The notes: generated by a model from the letters alone, not told the origin. A DNA stretch of 64,000 nt from Enoplolaimus lenunculus (GCA_030248215.1 JASANG010000867.1:32094-96093); one strand, 5' to 3'; counted from the first letter of the stretch, positions 1 through 17,600 are shown. Numbers and translations: made by a program.

Positions 1-3000
1 CTATGATTAGACGTAAGTTTTTAACAATAATTGCAAACAACGCATTGGAATATGCTATATTTAGCATGCGTTGGATTTTACCAAAATTAATTCAACACCT
101 TTAAGAATCATGTCAACTATACAAAACGCTCTATGAAAAACGTTTATATTTATTATAAAATAGCTATTTGACAAACGCTCACAAGCATATATTTAAAAAC
201 GTTTTGCCACGCTAGTGATTCACTTTAGAGCGTTTCCGCTTGCAAAAATACGTTTTGAAAGACGATTTTGAAACGCGAAAGCGTTCCAAACTAGCGTTGT
301 ATTTTTGCCATGATTCTTTATTAGCATCATTTGTTGCTTGGTTTTTTCTATATTTGAACGCGATGAGAATGCAACAATCGTGTTTAATACAGCTATCACC
401 TATATTATTGCTGAAATTAAAATTTTCAAACGCTCATAGCATCTATGGTAAGTTTCTATCTAAAAAGTCTGATATTTGCAGATTAACAAAATGCTATAAT
501 TTTAAAATTTACAGCCTAAAAATTCACGTTGTGTACTTTTGTTTCGAAGGCGTTTGCTAATTACTGCAGTGGTTTCAACAGATTTGCTATTGCAGAAAGC
601 ATAACATTACATTTTACTTCATTTTAATTTTTAATGAAAATATCGTGTTCGCCGAGTTCTTATTGACGCTAGAAACTTAATTAGCAACAAAAATGCATTA
701 TTAATAGCGTTACATCCATGATGCATTATACGTTAAAAGACATTCAAAAATAGACGAACTAGAAAGCGTTATATAAATGACAATTATTCAAACATAGGCG
801 CAGAAAGGCTAAACGGTTGGCATAGAATTTCAAATATCACATGCTAACCTTATGAAGCATCAAAATATATTGCCAAAACCAACAAATTGAGTTGAAATAA
901 CGATACTATTCGGAGCAAGTTTAAAACAGTCTTTAAGTTTAAGTAGGCTCAACCTAACATTTCTTCTAAAAGCTTCAATGCTACGCGCTGTACAATTTGA
1001 ACTGCTGGTTTTGATGCCTGGTTTAGGTTCAATGACTAACGTTTTTGTAACTTACTACGAACCTAAAAAATCTTACTTGAAAGCAGTAAATTTTGGACTA
1101 TTCAAGAAACACAAAGTAGAAGAATACCCTTTAAAATATCGGCCAATGAATAGGTTCAACAAACGCGATTCGCGTTAAACATGCAGATAACAGTCACATT
1201 TTGTCTAAAAATGCTAAAATATTTGACGATAAACTTTAAACTTAAAACTAATTCATATTAAAGGCAACGATAAATTGTCTATAAGTTTTATGCGACTTTA
1301 GTTTAAAAATTGGTCGAAAATTTTGAGAAAAATAATTAATTATTGATGAAGCTAATTTGCCGACCAGTACATCTTTAAGTTATACATTTTCTTTAACGTT
1401 AATCGGGTTATGACGATAATAAAACGCGTTGCTTTAATTTAATAAACGATTCCTAATCTTAGTTGCAGTTTATTGACAAGTGCGATGTACGCAAATTAAA
1501 CAGCAGCAGCAAACAAACGTAAATATTTGACAGTAAACGGTGTGTTTTTCTTTGGCAGTTGCTTATGAATAAATTAAGATAATTAAATCATTACCTATGC
1601 ATCTGAGAGCATCGCAAAAGTCTACGAAACGCCAATTTCTCACAACTTTAACGCTGTTAATACTGCAAAATCTGCCAAAAATTAATTTCAGTAATTTGTT
1701 AATTCGATAAATATATATTATTTGGTTTGTTGTGCGTTAAATGTGTGTGTCGAAACCGCTTAACTATCAATAATTTACATCTTGTACCAAATTCTTGAAA
1801 AAACTTTGTTGTGAAATATATTGTTGCTGCTAAGAAAAGGCAAGAGCGGGCATCCGGTCGGGTTATTTGGTGTTCGTAATTATACTTCAGTTTTTTAAAT
1901 TCAAATCTCAATTGCTATTTTGTCTAGTCAAGGATTCATTTGATTCTGATTCTTACAATATGATTGCATTGCAATATTTACACTTTCGTGTTAGCAGAAA
2001 ACCTCAGTTTCTTATTGAGAACATAACTAAAGTCAGAATATTGAACGTTGTATAAGTTACCGAAAAACAATAATAACTCCAATCAATCTAAACATTGCAG
2101 CAGTCTTTTTCGAAAGATAAAACTATTTATATACTTTGAACAATAAAAATAGGTCTTAAAATTGCCAACCACGAAATTTTGTAATGACAAGGCTCACTAA
2201 GTAATGCGCAATACGCCGCCCGTCACCGCCCGTGACCCGTACAGCGACATCAGTCACCATACAGTATCGTGCGTTAGTAAGTTGCGCACAATACCACACT
2301 GTGACGCGCGGCGACTGACGCCGCCAGCCGGGTGGCATTAATTTAAAAAGTAAAGTGTAACCCTAAAGCGGTTGTGCTGATTAAGTTTTTATTTAGCAAA
2401 GTGATCAAATAACATCATATTCAGCGCCTTCCGCACAGCAACCTTAAATATAAATGCCGAAGGACCCAGCTAACATATAATTTCTGAAAGGTGCCATCTC
2501 ATAATAGAAAGTAATTTGACTGCTAGAATACAGGTTTTATTATAATAATGCTTAAGTGTTTATTCTTATTTCCCCACAAATTTCAGGTGGGGCATATTAA
2601 CTCCACCCATCGCTCTATATATGAATTTCGGGACGCCGGCAACAATTTTGACAAAAAACACACAATATACTTTTTAAATACTAACCCAATAATCACTCTT
2701 CACGTATAGCGCAGCCAGTCAAACAGACTTAACTGGGATATTAACGGCGTCAAATCTATAAGATAACTCGATCCTGCAAGATTATAGTTTGCGTTAACGC
2801 GCATAAACGCAATTTATCGCAAATGCAAATCAGGCAAAATTCGTATTACTACTGCGACCAGCAGACGCTGGTCGTCTTGCGGCAAATAATTTGCATTATT
2901 ACATTATTTAGGCTACGCAATAATCAATGTTTATTTAGAAATCGTTGTAATTTTGACCTTTGCGCTGCTTCAATAAAATAATTTTGTAGGAATTAGCTTT

Positions 3001-3516
3001 CGTTAAAGCCTATGTCTGCACGATTTCAATTTCCAGAACTATATCCCATATACGAGAAGAACATTTAAAATGTTAATGTTTGCTGAAACACGGCCTAACG
3101 TAATTTTGAATTAAGTAATGTGTTTATGTTAGTTAATTTCAAATTGTTGATTTGTTTATGCCAAAAACTGCATTTTAACTCTGATGCAATATCTCTGTTA
3201 CCGCCACGTGTTCAAGAAACGCTATGATGCTGTTTCAACCGCAACTAGCGGAGAAATTTAGTAAACAAATTGGATTACCCAGTTATATGCTTCAAAATTT
3301 ATTAAGGTGCATTTGGGATTGATTTTTACTTTGAAAATTATTTATTATTTCTCGGTGTACGTTGACGTTCACAAAATAAATGACTAACTCGGGTTAGGAT
3401 AACCGACTACACGCAGGGACACTTATGTCATTTTGTGAATTTCTGAAGCTGTTGTCAAATTTTTCTTGGTATGTTAATTGAAGCAACCATCCCTTTAAAA
3501 TGTGGATTCACCATTA
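1..3516. other. gene-free stretch upstream of the visible Pax6 exons
   Basis: A+T-rich DNA with short, non-conserved open frames only. I searched for Pax paired-domain residues and found none. It may be a long Pax6 intron or intergenic DNA. It includes one G+C-rich palindromic patch at about 2200-2343 (family M). Confidence 0.6.
2200..2343. repeat. G+C-rich foldback repeat M1
   Basis: A compact G+C-rich patch in A+T-rich surroundings, rich in CGCCGCCCGTCACCGCCC-type motifs. It has loose inverted ends (taatgcgcaatacgccgcc against ggcggcgtcagtcg read from the far end). A related patch lies at 5404-5525. Probably a small non-autonomous DNA element. Confidence 0.4.
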
Positions 3517-4304
3517 CAGGGTTGAAACCGGTCCGGTTTTTTGGGCCCGGGCTTGGCCTGGGCAATTTATGCTCGCCCCGGGCACGACCCGTTAGAGCCC
3601 TGGAAAGCGAATTTCGTATAGATTTAGAGCAGGAAGCAAAACGTAAAAGAAGCCATATAAGTATAACTTCATATTTCAGCAAATATTGTTCAGTGCAGCG
3701 TCCTTCTGAGCCACGAGAGCTATAACGACAGACGGATGCAAAAGGCTGCGAGTCCCTGTTACCACGATGCCACCTTCACTAAAATTCCGCTTAGATTCAT
3801 CCGTAATAGCTTGTATACCAAGCACGCGTCTAGTGAGCTTGGATAGCAATAGAAGTAGCATTGTTTTTCACGCTAGTAATTAACAGATTTTCTGAAGTAG
3901 CAGCAGAGAAGTCTGCATGCAGTTCAAAATTCTAGATAACCAACATTTACACGTGACTACAAAACTTTTTCGATCCGTATAGTTGCAAATGATGACAATT
4001 AATGAACTCATGAAACTCTCCTTCGAAATTTTTGCAGAACGTAACCCTACTTTTCAAAATCTTTGACATGCCATGTAAGCAGTAAAGGTTTAAAAATATG
4101 TGTCTAAATTTTATTGCAATATCAAACCAACGGTCTATTTCATGCGCTCATGGGACAAAAAGAGGTCACGCACTGCTCCGATTAGTTTCGGCTCGCGGGC
4201 CCAAGATTTGAACCCAAGCCCGGCCTGGCCAGCTTACGCCCACAGACCCAACATTTGGGCTGTGCCGGGCCCGTCGGCCTTGGTCCGGCCCGGTGTTAAT
4301 GTTG
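3517..4304 (-). mobile_element. decayed hAT-superfamily element (family K)
   Basis: Bounded by G+C-rich inverted sequences beginning CAGGGTTGAAACCGG and ending in a diverged CCGGTGTTAATGTTG, with rich GGGCCCGGGC segments just inside both ends. The flanking octamers caccatta and caccaatg match at 6 of 8 positions, fitting an old 8-bp target duplication. The minus strand inside encodes a recognisable end of a hAT transposase (listed separately). The element is much shorter than an autonomous hAT, so most of the transposase has been lost. Confidence 0.6.
3720..3861 (-). pseudogene. hAT transposase C-terminal dimerisation-domain fragment
   Basis: The minus strand reads LTRRVLGIQAITDESKRNF, then SEGGIVVTGTRSLLHPSVV. 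This matches the hAT C-terminal dimerisation signature (RRVLGIPAT...SERxFSxAGxxVTxxRSxLxPxxV). It is an isolated piece with no catalytic region seen around it, so it is a relic. In place of the usual SER before the phenylalanine it has SKRNF. Confidence 0.7.
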
Positions 4305-5021
4305 CACCAATGCATAGATGCGTCACTTAAAAATGCAGATCGTTGCAGTTGTTATATTAACGTTTTGTTACTGTCTTCACAGTACCATTTATAAACTGCC
4401 GGAGCTGTTTGTGTTGGTTAAGTTATAAAAATCTAAGTGCTGTAACCGTGAGCTGAGCAAATCTTTATCGTTATATACAGCAACTAAAGGTATGTTTAGC
4501 TCATTTTCATAAGTACACGATGCTTTCTAAAAGTGAAACATTTAAATTCGCAGTGAAATAAATTTGAGTTCAGTCGTAATTCGACTTCTGACGGTATATT
4601 ATTCGTAATGTGCGAGCAATTTATCACAAAGTCAATGTAAGGGGCCCTAAAAATGCTAAAAATCGTTCATATAAATTAAAGTGCGCTATACTTTTCGTGT
4701 GGCACCGCCCGGAGACGAATGGCACTGCACGTCCAAAAATTGTTTCAAAATTGATACGTATGCTGTTGCATGCGGCAATAAACGTACGTTGTAAAATACG
4801 ACGGCCAAAAGTATCGCACCATAATGTTTCCCAGAGTATTTTTCGGCAACCGTTTCCGGCATCTATGATTTCGTAGATAGTGGATTACTACAGTTTCAAT
4901 CCTGTTAAATAATTTATGCACGTAACCAGGGCTGGAGCATTCACCAGCCATACTCTCATTTGGGTGCCTTATACATCAAAGATAACCTTCACCCTAATCG
5001 GTTCATACAAAATCCGCCGTC
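4305..5021. other. gene-free stretch
   Basis: Between the hAT relic and the L1 MITE. No exon, RNA gene or repeat structure could be supported here. Confidence 0.5.
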
Positions 5022-5181
5022 GGGCCCGTAGCCAAGGGGGGCGCAGGGGGCTCAGTTCACCTGGAAAACTTTTGGCCCCATTAGATATTTTTCAACCTTG
5101 CTTGTAACCGATTGAAACCCCTTGAATGCCCCTCCTTACAAATTTTCAGTCTCCCCTAGCAAGGTGAGCGGCTACGGGCCT
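5022..5181. mobile_element. MITE, family L (L1)
   Basis: About 160 bp with inverted ends GGGCCCGTAGCC and GGCTACGGGCC around a C/T-rich core. A partial relative lies at 15780-15845 (gggcccgcagccaag). No coding capacity; class unknown. Confidence 0.55.
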
Positions 5182-5403
5182 GGCCGCCGTAGTTTTTAAA
5201 TGCTCCCGGCCGCTCGCTCTATCGCAGTCATGATTTATTAAATGGCTTTGAGATCTGGCAGATATTGTAGAATAATCATCAGGATAGACTGCTAAACGTC
5301 AAAAAGTTCCCTCGTTCCAATAGCTCGCGTCAACACACTTATCTATTGGAATTATACTCTTCCAAAATTAATCCCTGGATGCGCTAAAGAAAAAATTCAA
5401 GGG

Positions 5404-5525
5404 CGGTGAAAAAATCGGCGTCGCTCATCACCGTGGGCGGTCGCCGTCCATCACCGTCCGGCGCCGTCCGTCATCGTCTGTCACCGCACAGTATCCTACG
5501 GTCACCTTTGTTCTGTTATAGTGGC
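5404..5525. repeat. G+C-rich repeat M2
   Basis: Repeated ccgtccatcaccgtccg motifs, related to the patch at 2200-2343 and sharing its cacagtatc stretch. No coding role is evident. Confidence 0.35.
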
Positions 5526-6220
5526 ACTCCAACCAAAGATGCCATAGCTGTCCAATCCCATATGGTTCATATGAAATTTGCCCTGTAGTATAAAACAGCA
5601 ACGTTCGTTTTAAACTAATTTTACATAGAACATCTCGATGTCACTTCAACTCTATATCATTTTGAGTTATTGACAACACCCATTAATGATGATTACAAAA
5701 TCATTATTTGAGCAAAATACCCGGCCATAACACGCTATGTTGTCAAATTTTCTACCCGATAAACTATTAAACGTGGCCCCTCTATGGTACTCTTGTTGCT
5801 GGCACTGATTGTTAGAAACCAACAATGTCGTCTTTGGAGACATTTTCTGTAATATTGGGGAACCGGAATATTTAACGACTTTTTAACTAAAAAAGTAATA
5901 AAAACTGTTATTTTTATAACGTTTGACGCATTCGTTGAAACAGTGAAAAAACAGATCAAATTTCATAAAATCCGATTGAAGTTAGAGCAAGACACGCTTC
6001 CCAGATGCCCACATGCTATAAAACAGATTTTATTATCTATATTGACGGTAGTCGAATAAGCATTGCACAAACTTTGTAGGCTTTCCTAAAATTTTTAGCT
6101 CCGTCAAACAGTGTTGAGCTGACAATAGCATTGTGATGAACTAGTGAAACAGTCGTTTAACTGCAATAAAATCATGACAACTTTTAATTGAAAGTATTCA
6201 ACATTGATTTAAATTTGCAG
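5526..6220. other. probable intron sequence before the first visible Pax6 exon
   Basis: Ends in the polypyrimidine/acceptor tttaaatttgcag before 6221. Otherwise A+T-rich, with nothing recognised. Confidence 0.5.
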
Positions 6221-10965
<4,745 letters not shown>

Positions 10966-11137
10966 CATGGGGCCAATCGCTGACCAAATTATAATTTCTT
11001 AGAAATGTTACTCAACAAACAACTACGCTGGGCAAGTCACAACTCAGTTGCACCTTAAACGATACTTTGAAAATATACTTAATATTTTGTTGCCATCCAA
11101 GATGGTTAATCTGGATTTTTTGGTGACATTTACATTG

Positions 11138-11143
11138 AATAAA
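11138..11143 (+). promoter_or_regulatory. candidate Pax6 poly(A) signal
   Basis: An AATAAA hexamer lies 173 bases after the Pax6 stop codon on the same strand. It is the first canonical signal after the terminal exon. Position and sequence are the only support. Confidence 0.45.
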
Positions 11144-11245
11144 TTTTACCAATATTCTGACGAGCCAGTCACCATTTATCTCACAATCACGCGCACCGAG
11201 CAATTGGATGTCAAAGATTGCTACTTCGAATTTATGTGAGTTTTT

Positions 11246-11397
11246 ACGACAATTCGTCGCCCGGCAACTTGTCACCAATCAGTGCATCAAGAATAAAATA
11301 GAAGCCTTGTGAAGTGCTACAAATTGTCGAGTCGAATCCATGTGATGTTGGGTTACGAAAAGTTAGTCGACAAGTAGACGGGCGACGAATTGTCGTG
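11246..11397. mobile_element. MITE, family O (O1)
   Basis: About 152 bp with inverted ends ACAATTCGTCGCCCGGCAACTTGTC-like, perfect over the first 14 bases with the far end (gggcgacgaattgt). Non-coding. A second copy is at 21680-21826. Confidence 0.7.
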
Positions 11398-11746
11398 ATA
11401 CATTTGTTTGGTTATGCACTACTGCACTGGGATACTGGCAGGAAGTCCACAACGACTTGGGGGACAGGGTGAAATGGTTGCACAACATTGTTTGACAATA
11501 TGCAATTTACAGGTAATAACAACGATTCGTGGCACATAATTTTTGTTGTGAGTTTAACAATTACTCTAATGTAACAACTATTTGTGTATTTTGCATTTAT
11601 TTTAAAATAGTTGATGGAGTATATTTTGGGCAGTAGCATTGTATGTACATTGAACTACGTTTTCAGGTGGGACGGAATAGAGGGCTTAAGTTTATGTAGT
11701 CATTTTTTTACAATTAGTCCCGTAAGGTATTTTTATTTCTATTAGC

Positions 11747-11910
11747 AGAGCCGGTGTTAGGATTGTCGGGGCCCCCAATCAGGGGCGAGTGGGTTTAGGC
11801 AACTATAACTTCGTTATCTGCGAATAATTTTTAGTTTGCCAAGATGGGTCCTGAAGGGTCGAGGCCCCAACTTGGAGGTTTAGGGGGCGCTTCCGCCGGC
11901 ACCGACTGTT
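11747..11910. mobile_element. MITE, family N (N1)
   Basis: About 164 bp from agagccggtgttagg to ccgccggcaccgactg, which are loosely inverted. The core shares gtttgccaagatgg and ggccccaactt with N2 in the Pax6 intron. Confidence 0.5.
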
Positions 11911-12699
11911 AGACAACCTTTGCTCGAGCAGTATAAAACCAAAACTTTGTATTCGGAGATATTTCTCAAATTATGTTTACCTACCTAGTTTTAATAAAGT
12001 TTACTTTTGGTTGAATTTGACGATAATTCATGCCTACTGCTCTTGGATTTAAGGCTGCAAAAATTGCACAAAAGACCTAGCGATCTATTTGGTCAAAATG
12101 ACTTATTCGCTTAGCATTTTTTAATAATTTGGCGAAATTAATACAATGCAACGTCTGAATATGCTATTAATGGTTTGCCGTGCTTTATTTATTGTTGATA
12201 TTGCGAGATAGTGGTTGGGTGATATGTGTCAGTTAATATTTTTTGGCTTTTGCTCTGAACGTTTGCTGATATCATAAGTAGTGCATGCATTAAAAAATTT
12301 AAAGTCCTGTATTTCCTAAAGTAAATTCACTGTTCAGGTATAAAAAAATTTCGTTATAGTCGATACCGATAAGATTTATATTTCTACTGCATTTTTTATT
12401 TTTTACGGCAGCCGCAGGGTTAGTAGACACCGTTATTGTGATCAGTTAAATATCTTAAACTATAGCTTGAAAATGATGAAACTTTGATTGATACTGTAAA
12501 AGGGCAAAAACATTCATTGATATCTGATGGGGAACTTATTAGCCTTTCAGTTAAAGATTCACCATAAGCTGAAACTTGTTGAGGTAATTTATGTACTGAA
12601 TATAAAACGAATTTTGCACACAAGACAAATTGTATGGTATTCAAGAAATATCGAGTGAAATTTAAGACAATCATTTCATAATACAGACTATAGACATAA

Positions 12700-12865
12700 A
12701 TGTTTTGAATTCCAGATTTTTATTTCTGAGAACTTTCAGAAATATGTGTCTTAAAATTTTTCTCACTTAAAAGTCTGAAATGTAATATTCTGGTTCATAA
12801 ACGATTCCGACAAACATTTCTGAATTATAAGACAAATATGTCTGAAATACAAGAATTGATAATGT
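12700..12865. mobile_element. foldback element with long A+T-rich arms
   Basis: Left arm cagaaatatgtgtctta and right arm taagacaaatatgtctg are imperfect inverted copies, with more pairing on both sides (tttctgag...tctgaaat). Probably a palindromic MITE. Confidence 0.45.
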
Positions 12866-13866
12866 TTTACGTTCGTGACAGTTTAGTCTTGAAATTTCAA
12901 AACAGTGCTTTTTTGTGTATGGTTAAGTTTTATAACGGTTTCGGAACAAAATACCTGCATAATGTTACGTTGAGTAATTGTCTAAGCGTGCTTGAAAATA
13001 GAAAAAAATAAAAAAAATTGGTGATTATATATTACCAATCTGAAAAAGTTGCGCTATAAACATCTAAAATAATTGTGTTTTAATGCTAAATAAATACGCG
13101 TTATATCGCGCTGTTTGGTTCTGTATTATATCACGTTTGTTATCTCGTTGTCATTTTTTGCTACTATTTGAACTGAACAAAATGAGCTTCATTGCAAATA
13201 ATCTGTTGTATTTCGAGCTTTTGTGTCTTTGCCATTATTACTAAACATCAACTTTTTTAATGTCTGTTATGAATTATATTTATTGCTAGTTATACCGAAC
13301 AAAAATTTAAGGCTGATATTCTATGGATATGCTTGTGTTATGTCGGGGATTACCAAAATTATCAATCGTTGACTGTTCAAATTCAAACGTCGAAGCTATC
13401 ATTCTAGTTTGCCTTTTAACGCTTTTGTAAATGCCACAAGGAAATATGTAGGTTAATGCATCTTAAAACATACGTTTAGAGGTTTGGGCTTATATAACAA
13501 CACTGTCATGAAAATATAGTTTTTCATATGGATTCTAAATGGTGCGACGTTGAGGAATAATACAAATGTGTCGCTAGTTTGAAGCCGTATTTTTGAGTAC
13601 GGCTGAGGTTAGCACCCCCGTGACGCCTATGGGATCATCTGTTCCTTAGAGAGCCTCACTCGATTGATCTAACGTATGCTTAGACGCACTGGTAAAAAAC
13701 AAACCACTTACTGGTCATTTCAAACTTTCAGAAACCTTAGAAGCATGAAGTCTGCAGCCGAATGCAAGTTTTTTTCGACGAAATTAAGAGTGGGGTTTGT
13801 CTAGCTATTAACTTAAAAGGTAGATAAATATCAAACGTTAAGACAATAAATTTTATCACACATAAT
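12866..13866. other. gene-free stretch
   Basis: A+T-rich, with no exon, RNA gene or clear repeat supported. Confidence 0.5.
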
Positions 13867-14278
13867 CAGGGTACAACCGAAATTTCGGTTCCGGCGTTTT
13901 TCACCTTCCGCTTGCGTTAAATTTTTAGCGAATTAAAAATTCCGGCATTAAAATTTGGTCGGTGGAAATTAAGGAATTTTTACTAAAAAATAACGATAAA
14001 AATTAAATCGATTTCATTAGCATAGTATGCAAACCTTGACAATCGCCGAAACTAAACCGTCGACGATATATTTCGCTTCCGTGGATTATGAAAATCTAAA
14101 ATACAGCAGATAAAGTGAATACCTATCTTCTACTAGGGTTTTATTTCACCAATAATATTTCAAAAAAGAAAATTAAAATGAATTTTCCAGTGGTATGTAT
14201 TTTTTATTTTCCAGTTCCGGTTCCGTTTCCGGTAATTTTTTTCAAATTCTGACAAATTGTAATTCCGGTTGCACTCTG
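13867..14278. mobile_element. hAT-type MITE, family F (F1)
   Basis: Ends CAGGGTACAACCGAAATT and AATTCCGGTTGCACTCTG, with internal runs of ttccggttccg. It is flanked by the exact 8-bp duplication CACATAAT (13859-13866 and 14279-14286), which places it in the hAT superfamily. Non-coding. Confidence 0.85.
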
Positions 14279-14800
14279 CACATAATTCGATTACCTTTAA
14301 CTAAATTCAATAAACACAATAAAGTCAACTGTTTTGAGCTTGTGCATTATTTGCTGTGTATTGTGTTTTTGGCTTAATGTTAGAACGTTTATTTATGCTT
14401 GTTTACAGAATGATTTAAAATATTTAGGCTAATTATTTATAGAACTGTAAAGGTCTTTAGTTTGCAGATGATCCTACCTGGAACGACAACGTTTTGTGTC
14501 GAATATGTATATAATACGGCTGATGACTGTAGATCGACATCATTTTAGGCACTGCCAAATCATTACCATTGATCATAATAAATATAGAAAATGAAACCTA
14601 AGCTAGAGCCTAATCCTTTTCCTAAAGCCTTAACCTTAAGTATGGGAGTAGGTGTCCTAGGGCCGGAAATTGTAACTTTGAATAAAATTTGCTAATTTTG
14701 CTTTTGCTGTATGTATGTACGTATGTAGTATATACCAGGGTTCAACTGGATGTGCACATTGCAAAAAAAAACTAAAACCAGTCGTAGTAGAACTACATGT

Positions 14801-15393
14801 ATTGAGCGAAGCTCAGACATGCTCACATGTTAATCAGTCTAGTTAAGCATTCCAAACTTATAAAGCACAAACAAACAGTTTGACCAACTTGCTTTCCCAT
14901 TAATCTAATATGCAAGTTAATAATTTCTCGGATCCAAAAACCCTTCAGTAAACCCTAACAATCAGTGAAATAATTTAGAAATATTAATTTAGGCTTATTT
15001 ATTAGATAAGTTAATATGCGAATTAGCTATTAGCTAACTATTCAAGTATCGTTTTTGAAGGCCTGTAAACAATATAATCAGATTTCTTGCACCCGAAGAC
15101 TCTTTAGTACTGAATTTGATTGCTTGTAAAACACTAATTATCAGTGAAATACAGTAAAGTCCTAATTTAGCTTAACCAATAATGCAAATTAACATGTAAC
15201 TAATAATAAACCGCTTAAAATTTTAAAACTTTAATGCTAGGTTAAGACCTTAGAATAATCAGCTTTCAAACAAAAAAGATTGCCAAAATCGGTTTAGCGG
15301 TTCCTTTGATTCTTTTTTGGGACGGACAGACAGACGAACGGACATCCACATTTCGACCCCCGACCACAAAACACAAAACGCTTCGCTCAATTA
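14801..15393. mobile_element. dispersed element, family E (E1)
   Basis: About 593 bp with 12-bp inverted ends ATTGAGCGAAGC / GCTTCGCTCAAT. Near the right end is gggacggacagacagacg followed by a weak inner repeat. Two related ~170-bp segments lie inside (each with cagtgaaat and a taatttaggctt- or tcctaatttagctt-like stretch). An inverted, diverged copy is in RPS7 intron 1 (52211-52800). No transposase seen. Confidence 0.65.
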
Positions 15394-16121
15394 ATGCTGA
15401 GACTGAGTTTCACATAAATTTAGTCGACCTCTACTGAGGTAAAAGAGTGTTTAGGCTCAATGAAATTTTTACTTCAAGTCGCTCAAGACTTTAACTAATA
15501 AATTTTTCAGCTGATTCGAGCAGAGTTCCGGTTGTGCACTGTTTTCTGTTAATCTGTGAATCGTTTCAAAGATTCGGTTGTTTGAACGAGCTTATCATGT
15601 ATTTGTCATGCTTACTCAACAGGGTGTTTCAGACACAAAGGTAACTATTTCAACTGTCATAAATTAACAGCAACTTGTAATAAATCTATGATTTGTTATT
15701 TATTATTGACAAACAATATAACACTATATTTATGGTTTTATTCCAGCCTTCTTAGCGACAAACTAACTACAGTAGTTATGGGCCCGCAGCCAAGCAGCGG
15801 GGATAGGGTGTTTAGCCTCCTTGGAAAAATTGGTGCCCTTCTCGGTGCTATACACGTTTGAGACAATTACAATTATTGTTTCCCTTAAAGGATATTCCCA
15901 TACGATAAGATTAGAAGAGTGTAATGTGAATTCAGTAGAATCGAGTATTTGATTATTTATACAAAATTACATGTTTCCTTATAACGCGAGCAATTTCCAA
16001 CAAATTGTTAACAAGTTTACTGCTCCAGTTAGGTTTGTTGCAAGTACAAAGGAGCGAGTAAGCCATAAGGTTAATATATGTGTGACTATTGTTTATATAA
16101 CATGAAAATCATAACAAAGTT
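15394..16121. other. gene-free stretch with a partial L element
   Basis: 15780-15845 resembles the left end of MITE L1. The rest is A+T-rich with nothing recognised. Confidence 0.45.
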
Positions 16122-16278
16122 GGCCAATGTGTAGAACAAGACCGAAACAGTAGTATACGCATATTCTTAAGGCTAAGCCTAAACCTAAGCCTAAGCCTGA
16201 GCAAAAAAGTTAGTCTAAAGCTAAGTTTACTCTATTACAGTCCCGTCGGAAAACGTTCTGGGCCTGTTCTACGCATGG
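16122..16278. mobile_element. MITE, family A (A1), with TTAGGC-like core
   Basis: Ends GGCCAATGTGTAGAACA and TGTTCTACGCATGG. The core is a short array of cctaagcctaag units, i.e. TTAGGC on the other strand, followed by the family-specific tttactctattacagtccc. Confidence 0.75.
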
Positions 16279-17150
16279 TACAGTAAAATAAGTGTTGAGT
16301 TATGACAGTTCGAGCAGTTATCTTTGATCTTGGGGACACCCTATAATTATTACGCGGTTATATGCTTTTGCTATAGAAAAATTCTAAAGCTGCATATAGG
16401 TGAGCACTGTACATCATGGCTCTTGTGCACTTTTCCAAACATTTAAGGTTAAAGTTCGAGGTTAAAGCTTTGCATGAGACTTAGTCTTAGGTAAAGAAAA
16501 TGGTTTAGGTAAAGGTGAAGACTCGACAAACCGAGGCAAACCTTTTCAAGAAATATGATTAAAAATGGGCGTGAACAAGAACCTAAGCTTGTGCCTGTGG
16601 AAGGAAGTGTACAAGACCCTGCCATATTATTAGTTTTATTGCGAAATTGAATGCGGCATCTATGCTATCAAAATTTCCATAGCCCCAAATAAAGACGAAT
16701 CCTTAACAATCTTTCAATTTGCTTATTAATATTAAAATTAGACCTGCCTTTTCACTTCCTATTCGCTCTAAAAGATAGTCACGAAGTATTCATAATGAAA
16801 AATTTGAACATGTCTTAATTTTTGGGGCCCCTCGCATTATTTTCCATGCATAGAACAAGCTTAATAAAGAATATGCTGAAAAATTTATTTTACAATTGTA
16901 TAAAATGAAATATTAATACATCTTAGGTGTCAATAAACGTATACCGTGTGTGTTTTGGTTCTATATTGTCTTCATTCATTGAAATTGTCCTGTATATGCT
17001 CTGGAAAATTTGATAATATGAATAAAATGGGTAATTTAGGCGAAAATCAAACTATGCCATGTTTTTTGAAAATGAACGATAACAAAATGTATAACCAATA
17101 AGCAAATCACAAGAGCAAAACTTTGTCTCCGTTGCTATTGTTAAAGACAG
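16279..17150. other. gene-free stretch
   Basis: Nothing beyond scattered aggtaaag/ttaaggtta-like simple sequence. No exon supported. Confidence 0.5.
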
Positions 17151-17600
17151 CACTGTATTGACCCGAATAAGAGGGGTTGGGGTAATAAGAGGGGGTCCAC
17201 ATTTTGAGTCCGAATCAATTGGAGTCTGTATCCATAATAAAAGTCCGTAAGCGGATAGAGTCCCTAAACCCTAATTAGAGTCCATAAATGTCAATTATCC
17301 CTGATTGTAACGCATAAATGACTCCAGGACCAAATAACTTGAGTTCGAAATTTTTAAGCATACTTAAATTTTGAAAGTACCTTACTAAGTATAAACTTGT
17401 ATTAACGCTCAAGCTATTGACACAAGACAAATAAACGTTTAATTCAACGGATAATTGCAGTACCGGATATATATCAAAAACGAAGGGTGGCAGAGCGTGG
17501 GTTAAAAATAAATAACAGTCTGTAACCTAATAACAAGGGGAGTACCCTCTGGAGAGGCCAAATAAATATCATTCCCCCTCTTATTCGGGTCACTACAGTA
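17151..17600. mobile_element. MITE, family B (B1)
   Basis: About 450 bp with inverted ends of the type (T)ACTGTAGTGACCCGAATAAG and a shared core (gagtccctaaaccctaa, cataaatgtcaattatc, accggatatatatca). The outermost TA at the right end may be the target duplication, as in Tc1/mariner-type elements. Non-coding. Confidence 0.8.
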
